From Falsiruegeria mediterranea M17 (GTDB lineage Bacteria > Pseudomonadota > Alphaproteobacteria > Rhodobacterales > Rhodobacteraceae): DNA of 64,000 nt. The notes under the pieces were generated by a model. That model did no database searches. It worked only from the letters and a program-made list of their open reading frames with translations, and was not told the DNA's origin. Of this stretch, positions 58,268 through 64,000 are shown one piece after another. Positions within the stretch are counted from its first letter, which is position 1, and each line of letters starts with the position of its first letter. The position numbers and the translations under genes were made by a program. The DNA is taken from the NCBI RefSeq assembly GCF_900302455.1, contig NZ_ONZG01000004.1, positions 310,001-374,000 of the forward strand. Reading direction: 5' to 3'.

Positions 58268-59452
58268 ATGACCAGTCGGGACTTTCGCGTTGCAATGATC
58301 ATCGTGGCCGCCGTCGTGTTTGTCGGCTGGGCGATTGGCTATGGCGTTGGGGTGCTGACGAAGCCGGCCACGGTGGTCGAACCCGCACCGCCGACGCAGC
58401 CGCTCAAGTCGGAACACCGCAAACGCCCGACCAAGATCATCACCGCGACGGGCGCTCAATTGCCCGGCTACAGCGATGTCTATGTGAACGACTATGTTGA
58501 CCTGCTGACCGATGAGGCTGAGGAGCGGATCCGAGCCAAGTTTATCGAGCTTTATGACCGCACCGGGGTCGAAATGACCCTGCTGACCATTCAGGATATG
58601 GGGTTTTACGGGCACTCCGGCGACATCCGGACCTTTGCCACCGCCACGTTCAACGAATGGGGCGTGGGCAATGCGACGCGCAACGATGGCGTGCTGATCT
58701 TGATCTCGCGCTATGACCGCGAGATGTGGATCGCGCTTGGCGATGGGTATGACAGCAGTTGGGACGCGCGGATGCAGCGGGTCGTCGACAACGGGTTCCT
58801 GCCGTGGTTCCGGGCTGATCAGTACGATGCGGGACTGGAGAAGGGCACGGATGAGACCGTGCGAGAGGTGTCGGGTGTCTATCCCGGACAATGGGACGCG
58901 GGATCGTTTCAGCAGGGCATCAGCTGGCTGTGGCGCAAGATCCAAGCTGTTGGACACGGGCTGTTGGCGCTGGTGCTTGTCCCGATTGGTGGCTTTGTCT
59001 GGTGGCTGCGGAAATACATGCGCAACCGTCCGCGTCCTTGTACGCACTGCGGCGCGATGATGGAACGTGCAGGCGAACAGGCCGAGGATGCCCATCTGGA
59101 CGGGGGGCAGCAGCTTGAGGAATACCTGAAATCCGTCGACTACGACGTCTGGCACTGCCGGTCCTGTGGCCACATGGACATCAACCGCTATCGCAGCTGG
59201 TTCTCGGGTTATGGCGCCTGTCCTCAGTGCAACTATCGCACGCTATCCACCACCAGCACTGTTCTCAGTGCCGCGACCAAATCCAGCACCGGTCGCAAAC
59301 GGGTCGATTATGATTGCCAGCACTGCGGGTACCACGACAGCGAGGTTCGCACGATCCCGAAGCTGTCCGACAGCTCCGGCTCGGGCGGGTCCAGCCGGTC
59401 GAGTTTTGGCGGCGGCTCGTCCTCCGGCGGCGGGGCCGGAGGGAGCTGGTAG
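58268..59452 (+). CDS. TPM domain membrane protein with zinc ribbons
   Basis: A 394-residue protein. An N-terminal anchor span (FRVAMIIVAAVVFVGWAIGY) precedes a periplasmic TPM domain (about 70-205; DVYVNDYVDLLTDEAEERIR, NDGVLILISRYDREMWIALG). A second span (LLALVLVPIGGFVWWL) leads to a cytosolic region with three Cys pairs arranged as zinc ribbons (CTHCGAM, CRSCGHMD, CPQCNY, CQHCGY) and a Gly/Ser-rich end. TPM proteins (Psb32/YgcG type) are implicated in envelope or photosystem repair; some have acid phosphatase activity. The ribosome site is GGGGAGG. Confidence 0.9.
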   Translation: MTSRDFRVAMIIVAAVVFVGWAIGYGVGVLTKPATVVEPAPPTQPLKSEHRKRPTKIITATGAQLPGYSDVYVNDYVDLLTDEAEERIRAKFIELYDRTGVEMTLLTIQDMGFYGHSGDIRTFATATFNEWGVGNATRNDGVLILISRYDREMWIALGDGYDSSWDARMQRVVDNGFLPWFRADQYDAGLEKGTDETVREVSGVYPGQWDAGSFQQGISWLWRKIQAVGHGLLALVLVPIGGFVWWLRKYMRNRPRPCTHCGAMMERAGEQAEDAHLDGGQQLEEYLKSVDYDVWHCRSCGHMDINRYRSWFSGYGACPQCNYRTLSTTSTVLSAATKSSTGRKRVDYDCQHCGYHDSEVRTIPKLSDSSGSGGSSRSSFGGGSSSGGGAGGSW

Positions 59453-59454
59453 GG

Positions 59455-61116
59455 TCAAGCGATGGCGCGTGAGCGGCCTGCGTTTCTCCCTGAGAAGATG
59501 CAGCCGCCCAGGAAGGTGCCTTCCAAAGCGTTGTAGCCGTGGTAGCCGCCTCCGCCAAAACCTGCGACTTCGCCCGCCGCAAAGAGGCCCGGAACGACCT
59601 GGCCGTCGGCCCCCAGCATCTGACTGTCCAGATTGGTCTGCAAACCCCCCAAGGTCTTGCGGGTCAGGATGTGCAGTTTCACCGCAATGAGGGGGCCATT
59701 CGCGGGATCAAGGAACTTGTGCGGTTTGGCGGTGCGGATCAACCGGTCACCGCGATAGTTGCGGGCGGCATGAATGGCCATGATCTGCGCGTCCTTGGTG
59801 AACGGGTTGTCCATCTGTGAATCGCGCGCTTCGATCTGGGCGCGCAGGCGATCCTCGTCAATCAGGTTGCCACCCAGCTGGTTCATGCCGCGCACCAGAT
59901 CGCCTAGGGTGTTGGCGACAACAAAATCCTCGCCCTTTTCCTTGAACGCCTCGACCGGGGCGGTGGCGTTTTTGCCGGACAGGATGCGCTGGCGGATAAC
60001 CTCGGACCACTTGGCCGAGGTGAAGTCGGGGTTTTGTTCGGACCCGGACAGCGCAAATTCTTTCTTGATCACCTTCTGGGTCAGCACAAACCAGCTGTAT
60101 TCATATCCCGTCTTCAGGATCTCTTTGAGCGTGGTCAGCGTGTCAAAGCCCGGCAAGCAGGGGGGTTCCAACCGGTTGCCGGTGGCATCGAACCACATCG
60201 AGCTTGGGCCTGGCAGGATGCGGATGCCGTGGCTGGGCCAGATCGGGTCCCAGTTCTTGACCCCTTCGGTGTAATGCCACATGCGGTCGCCATTGATCAC
60301 GTGACCGCCGGCCTTTTCGCTGATTGCGATCATGCGGCCGTCGACGTGAAAGGGGACCCCTGCCACCATTTCCTTGGGTGGGCTTCCCAGACGGTCGCGC
60401 GGCCAGGATTTGCGGACCAGCTCGAAATTTCCACCGATGCCGCCCGAGGTGACGATGACCGAGGGGGCATAGACCTCGAACTCGCCGACCTCATCGCGGT
60501 TGGTTTTCTTGCCGCGTTCGGCGCCATCGGCGGACAGAACCTCGCCCGAAACACCGCTGGCTGCGCCGTTCTGCATGATGATGTGGCTGGCCTGATGGCG
60601 AAACCGCAGGTCGATCAGCCCGGCGCTCGCGTGCTCGCGCACGCGGCGCACGAAATGTTCGATCACGCCGGGACCTGTGCCCCAGGTGATGTGGAACCGC
60701 GGGACAGAGTTGCCGTGGCCGTTGGCATAAGACCCGCCGCGCTCGGCCCAACCCACGACCGGGAACCAGCGCAGCCCCATCTCATGCAGCCAGGGGCGCA
60801 TCTCTCCGGCGGCGAATTCCACATAAGCCTCGGCCCATTTGCGCGGCCACGCGTCTTCGGGCCGGTCAAACTGGGCGCTGCCCATCCAGTCCCGCAAGGC
60901 CAGATCGGCGGTGTCCTTGATGCCCATGCGGCGTTGCTCGGGCGTATCGACCATGAAAAGACCACCTAGGGACCAAAAGGCCTGTCCGCCCAGGAATTGC
61001 TCGGGCTCCTGGTCCAGCACGATGACCTTTTTGCCTCGGTCACCCAGTTCAGCAGCGGCGGCCAACCCGGCCAGCCCCCCGCCCACAATGATTGCATCTG
61101 CGGTGTTGGTGGTCAT
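59455..61116 (-). CDS. FAD-binding dehydrogenase (KstD/fumarate-reductase-like)
   Basis: A 553-residue flavoprotein. The N-terminal GGGLAGLAAAAELGDRGKKV is the FAD Rossmann motif; LGGQAFWSLGGLFMVDTPEQ, GGIGGNFELVRKSWP and the C-terminal LFAAGEVAGFGGGGYHGYNA, EGTFLGGCIFSGRNAG are typical of the succinate/steroid dehydrogenase superfamily, in particular the subgroup annotated as FAD-binding dehydrogenase. The substrate is unknown; related enzymes desaturate ketosteroids or acyl compounds. It follows the BASS transporter by 13 bases and probably acts on what that transporter imports (inference). Confidence 0.9.
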   Translation of the reverse strand: MTTNTADAIIVGGGLAGLAAAAELGDRGKKVIVLDQEPEQFLGGQAFWSLGGLFMVDTPEQRRMGIKDTADLALRDWMGSAQFDRPEDAWPRKWAEAYVEFAAGEMRPWLHEMGLRWFPVVGWAERGGSYANGHGNSVPRFHITWGTGPGVIEHFVRRVREHASAGLIDLRFRHQASHIIMQNGAASGVSGEVLSADGAERGKKTNRDEVGEFEVYAPSVIVTSGGIGGNFELVRKSWPRDRLGSPPKEMVAGVPFHVDGRMIAISEKAGGHVINGDRMWHYTEGVKNWDPIWPSHGIRILPGPSSMWFDATGNRLEPPCLPGFDTLTTLKEILKTGYEYSWFVLTQKVIKKEFALSGSEQNPDFTSAKWSEVIRQRILSGKNATAPVEAFKEKGEDFVVANTLGDLVRGMNQLGGNLIDEDRLRAQIEARDSQMDNPFTKDAQIMAIHAARNYRGDRLIRTAKPHKFLDPANGPLIAVKLHILTRKTLGGLQTNLDSQMLGADGQVVPGLFAAGEVAGFGGGGYHGYNALEGTFLGGCIFSGRNAGRSRAIA

Positions 61117-61129
61117 GGATCAGGCTCCT

Positions 61130-61987
61130 TCAGCGGCTGCGAAACCAGAAGATGAACGGAAGGGAGACGAAATACATCGTGATCCCATAGACGGCGGCGG
61201 GCAAGGCCAGCGGGCTGAGGCCCGTAGATGTGGCGGTGATCAGCGCGGCCAGCGTGATGCCAAGGGCCGAGTTTTGGATGCCGGTCTCGATCGCGATCGT
61301 CTTGGTTTCGGTCCAGCCAAGACCGGCGATGCGCGCCAGCCCAAAGCCCATCAGCAGCAGGATTACGTTGAGCGAGATCAGGCCGGTGCCCATGACGCCC
61401 AAATTGTCGATAAACAGCTGCCAGTTTCCGGCCAGTGCTGCGATCACGATCAGAACAAACAGAACGGTGGCGAGTTTCGACAGCGGACCGTCGATGGCCA
61501 TGGCTGCACCGCGAAAATAGTGCCGCACCGTGACACCGATGGCGACGGGCAGGGTGGTGATCAGGAACATGGCAATCGCCAAGCCGCTGATCGACACCTC
61601 GGGCGCGGCCTCGCCCAGGAAATGGGTGACGGACCAGGCCGCCAGCACTGGCACCGTCAGGATCGACAGCAGGCTGATGACGGCGGTCAGCGTGACGGAC
61701 AGCGCCACATCGCCGTTGGCCAGTTTCGACAGGATGTTGCTGGTGACCCCACCGGGACAAAAGCTGAGCAGCATGAAGCCCACCGCAATCTCGGGGGGAA
61801 AGGCAAAGGCAGTGACCAGGGCAAAGGTCACGATGGGCAGCAGGATCACCTGGCTGATGGCGCCGATGGCAAAGGGAAACCTGCGGGTCAGGACGCGCCT
61901 GAAATCCGCTGCTTCCAACCCAACGCCCAGTGACAGCATGATGATGGCCAGCGACAGCGGCAGCCCCACGTTGATCAGAAAATCCAA
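61130..61987 (-). CDS. BASS family transporter (bile acid:sodium symporter type)
   Basis: A 285-residue protein of about nine or ten spans in the BASS/SBF family, which moves bile acids, pantoate, ketoacids or similar organic anions with Na+. The conserved crossover motifs appear as GFMLLSFCPGGVTSNILSKL and TGIQNSALGITLAALI. It probably starts at TTG 61987 (MDFLINVGLPLSLAIIMLSL), which has GGGAGGGG six bases upstream; the longer start at 62002 is a TTG inside that ribosome site. It is first in a two-gene operon with the FAD dehydrogenase. Confidence 0.9.
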   Translation of the reverse strand: MDFLINVGLPLSLAIIMLSLGVGLEAADFRRVLTRRFPFAIGAISQVILLPIVTFALVTAFAFPPEIAVGFMLLSFCPGGVTSNILSKLANGDVALSVTLTAVISLLSILTVPVLAAWSVTHFLGEAAPEVSISGLAIAMFLITTLPVAIGVTVRHYFRGAAMAIDGPLSKLATVLFVLIVIAALAGNWQLFIDNLGVMGTGLISLNVILLLMGFGLARIAGLGWTETKTIAIETGIQNSALGITLAALITATSTGLSPLALPAAVYGITMYFVSLPFIFWFRSR

Positions 61988-62070
61988 AACCACCCCTCCC
62001 AAAGTCGTTTTGGCCAGCCTAAGCGGGGGAGGATGGTTTCGGCAATGGGGGATGCCGTTAGGTTATTTGA

Positions 62071-62805
62071 CTAACTGTAACGTTCAACGAACCGTTTCAG
62101 AATCTTGCCGGGCTCGGTCACATCGGCGTCGTGGCAGGCGGCGATCAGCGTCTCGGCGTCTTCGGGTGGGAAATAGCCATGGTTGCGGTAGATGTTGATG
62201 CGCTGTTCAAAGTCAGCCGCATCGGCCTCGGGGTGGAACTGCGTGGCATAGACATTCTGCCCCCAGCGAACCATCTGTATCGGACAGGGGGCCGAGGCCA
62301 CCAGGTGCACGCATCCCTCGGGCAGGCTCTGCACCGCTTCTTTGTGGCCGACGTAAGCGTCGAACACGTGCTTGAGCCCTGCGGTCAGGGGATCGGCCTC
62401 ACCCTCGGGTGTCAGGGAACAGAGCGACGGGCCAACCGGTTCGCCATACTGCGCCTTGGACACGTCGCCGTTCAGGTGGGTCGCCAGAATGCCCAGGCCG
62501 TAACAGCAGCCCATGAACGGATGATCCAGCGCGGTGATCTGCGGCATCAGCGACAGAGCCGCGGCCTCGACCCGTGCGTCCGGCGCGGATTTGGTGGCCG
62601 GATCGTCGCTGACACAGCCGGGACCGCCGCCGACAATGACACCGGCATAGTCGGTAACGTTCAGGTCCGCTGGCAGGTCTTCGCAATCCAGCCGAACGCG
62701 GACGGCGCGGTCAGGTGTCAGGCCGGTTTGTTTGAGGATCGAGTTGAACTCGGCATCCGAGGCATCGGTTTCAGGGCGAAGCTGCAGGATCAGGAAGGGT
62801 TTCAT
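62071..62805 (-). CDS. Class I glutamine amidotransferase-like protein
   Basis: A 244-residue single-domain GATase1 protein, GMP-synthase-like. The nucleophile is in GCCYGLG (Cys101) and the His-Glu pair in TQFHPEA (His191, Glu193); GGGPGCVSDDPA forms the oxyanion loop. Such free-standing amidotransferases act as hydrolases of gamma-glutamyl compounds or as partners of unknown synthetases. No synthase partner gene is next to it, so the reaction is open. Confidence 0.87.
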   Translation of the reverse strand: MKPFLILQLRPETDASDAEFNSILKQTGLTPDRAVRVRLDCEDLPADLNVTDYAGVIVGGGPGCVSDDPATKSAPDARVEAAALSLMPQITALDHPFMGCCYGLGILATHLNGDVSKAQYGEPVGPSLCSLTPEGEADPLTAGLKHVFDAYVGHKEAVQSLPEGCVHLVASAPCPIQMVRWGQNVYATQFHPEADAADFEQRINIYRNHGYFPPEDAETLIAACHDADVTEPGKILKRFVERYS

Positions 62806-62857
62806 GGGGTCGGATTACCCGTGCCGTGGGGAAGGGGCAAGCGGCCCCATTGCCGCG

Positions 62858-63328
62858 CTAAGGGTTCTTGATCGCTGAATGATCGACATAGTCCCATTCC
62901 AGCGCCTCGTTTCGGTAGATGCGCTTGCCCTTGTTGGGATAGTCTCCCACGTCATGCGCCAACCGCTGTCCGATCACCAGCACGCGCAGCAGGTCTGGCC
63001 CGTCGTTGCGCAATCCGTGCGCATGGCCGCCCTTGCGGTAACCAATGAAGTCGCCGGCGGTCACGGTCCGCTCTTCACTGTCGATGATCGAGACCGCCTG
63101 ACCGGACAGGATATAGACGCATTCATCCTCGAAATGATGCACGTGGTATTCGGTGGTGTCGCGGCCTGGCTCAACCTCGATGATGTGCACGCCGATACCC
63201 GTCAGGCCGGTGGCATCGCCCAGGGATTTGTTGATGCGCTGCGCGTTGGGGTTCAGGAAATGGGTCTTTGCTGTTCCTGCCATCGCAGCGATGGCTTGGG
63301 CGGTCAGCAGGTAACCGTCGTGACTCAT
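62858..63328 (-). CDS. Cupin domain protein
   Basis: A 156-residue single-cupin protein. Motif 1 shows EYHVHHFEDECVYILSGQAV (two His, one Glu for a metal) and motif 2 has GGHAHGLRNDGPDLLRVLV with a His. Such proteins bind sugars, metals or act as dioxygenases or isomerases; nothing more precise is supported. It lies 18 bases downstream of the SLC13-type permease and probably shares its transcript. Confidence 0.88.
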   Translation of the reverse strand: MSHDGYLLTAQAIAAMAGTAKTHFLNPNAQRINKSLGDATGLTGIGVHIIEVEPGRDTTEYHVHHFEDECVYILSGQAVSIIDSEERTVTAGDFIGYRKGGHAHGLRNDGPDLLRVLVIGQRLAHDVGDYPNKGKRIYRNEALEWDYVDHSAIKNP

Positions 63329-63346
63329 GAGGTTCCTTTCCGGGGG

Positions 63347-64000
63347 TTACATTGGCCAGAAGACCAGAATGGACGGGATGGACACGGCGACGATCAGCAC
63401 CTCAAGCGGCAGACCCATGCGCCAATAATCGCCAAAGCGATAGCCGCCGGGCCCCAGGATCAGCGTGTTGTTCTTGTGCCCGATGGGGGTGAGGAAGGCC
63501 GCCGAGGCGGCCACGGCAACCGCCATCAGGAACGGATCGGGTGAGACGCCAAGCGTGTTGGCCATCTGAATGCCCACGGGTGCCGCGACGATTGTGGTGG
63601 CGGTGTTGTTGAGCACATCCGACAGGGTCATGGTCACAACCATCAGCACGGTCAGGATCGCCCAGGCAGGCAGGCCGTTGGTGAGCGAGATCAGGCTGCC
63701 CGCAATCAACTCGGTCCCGCCCGAGCTTTCGAGTGCTGCGCCCAATGGGATCATCGATCCCAGCAGCACCACGACGGGCCATTCGATGTGGTCGTAAATC
63801 TCGGCAATGGGCAGGATCTTGGTCAGGACATAGCCCACCACCACCAACCCCAGAGCAATCGGCAGGTAGAGCAGCCCGACTGAGGCCGCAATCACGGCCG
63901 CCGCAAAAAGGCCGATGGCGAGCCAGACCTTTTCGTTGGCCGTCACGCTTAGCCCGCGTTCCGCCAGCGGCAGGCAGCTCAGCCATTCGGTCACGTCCGG
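63347..64000 (-). CDS. SLC13-type permease, C-terminal half (cut by window edge)
   Basis: The last 217 or so residues of a transporter whose N-terminus lies beyond 64000. About six spans carry SDVLNNTATTIVAAPVGIQM (the second Na+/substrate motif) and AFLTPIGHKNNTLILGPGGY. It matches the C-terminus of the complete SLC13-type protein at 55593-57371 ([20 protein letters not shown] there), so the two are paralogues. An internal GTG at 63994 is not a credible start, because the frame stays open to the edge. Confidence 0.9.
   Translation of the reverse strand, partial: PDVTEWLSCLPLAERGLSVTANEKVWLAIGLFAAAVIAASVGLLYLPIALGLVVVGYVLTKILPIAEIYDHIEWPVVVLLGSMIPLGAALESSGGTELIAGSLISLTNGLPAWAILTVLMVVTMTLSDVLNNTATTIVAAPVGIQMANTLGVSPDPFLMAVAVAASAAFLTPIGHKNNTLILGPGGYRFGDYWRMGLPLEVLIVAVSIPSILVFWPM

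Noticed and set aside
1-64000. CRISPR array, prophage, integrative element or tRNA genes
   Set aside because: I found no regularly spaced repeats, integrase, transposase, phage structural genes or tRNA-like cloverleaf with a 3' tRNA end in any gap. The gaps are mostly short and promoter- or terminator-like.

Overview
The window looks like chromosomal DNA of a marine alphaproteobacterium of the Roseobacter group (Rhodobacteraceae, Ruegeria-like). This is inferred from the high GC content, dense same-strand operons with 4-base ATGA overlaps, ABC/BASS/SLC13/DMT transporters, a DUF1127 protein, a HisN-type histidinol phosphatase and the overall protein character. I see no phage, plasmid, insertion sequence, CRISPR array or tRNA. 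The housekeeping anchors are gatC-gatA, rnpB, rpmG, tadA, an RluB-type pseudouridine synthase, dtd, hisN and mgtE.

Left part (1-10641, minus strand): a peptide/oligopeptide ABC transporter (binding protein, two permeases, double ATPase) lies downstream of a CocE-type hydrolase. Upstream of that is a tightly coupled set: nitroreductase, PfkB sugar kinase, D-aminoacyl-tRNA deacylase, glycerate kinase. 10767-11829 (plus) is a compact guanidine module: promoter, guanidine-II (mini-ykkC) riboswitch with two ACGA hairpins, the guanidinium exporter Gdx and a cysteine hydrolase. 11843-18425 (minus) is an envelope-type cluster: a 29-residue membrane peptide, an XpaC-like protein, TelA, a DUF2927 lipoprotein, an SPFH/GYF protein, a cytochrome b561-like protein, an 80-residue orphan and a zinc-ribbon membrane protein.

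The centre (22174-35064) is the most unusual part. A seven-gene minus-strand operon runs from a metallo-beta-lactamase-fold hydrolase, through FIVE tandem paralogous class III adenylate cyclases (each an NTF2/SnoaL-like domain plus a catalytically complete cyclase domain, every junction a 4-base overlap), to an ectoine-hydrolase-like M24 protein. Divergent from it is an alkaline-ceramidase-like membrane protein. Then come a TetR/Rieske oxygenase pair with a double palindromic operator, a free-standing SnoaL protein, a second TetR, and a sixth adenylate cyclase that carries a DUF3365-type sensor with a CxxCH haem-c motif.

The right part (35212-64000) holds gatCA, an Excalibur lipoprotein overlapping a cell-wall amidase, rnpB, a GYD/DUF2182/DUF1326 set, rpmG, two GNATs, a BAX-inhibitor-1 protein, DUF1127/LysR, an AraC regulator broken by an internal deletion, a quinone oxidoreductase, an XRE regulator, hisN, convergent 8-oxoguanine and guanine deaminases, mgtE with a folate cyclo-ligase, a YmdB-type phosphoesterase, two SLC13-type permeases (one cut by the window edge), a TPM-domain protein, a BASS transporter with an FAD dehydrogenase, a glutamine amidotransferase and a cupin. 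Three copies of a structured intergenic repeat sit at gene 3' ends (about 15.1, 22.1 and 38.6 kb).
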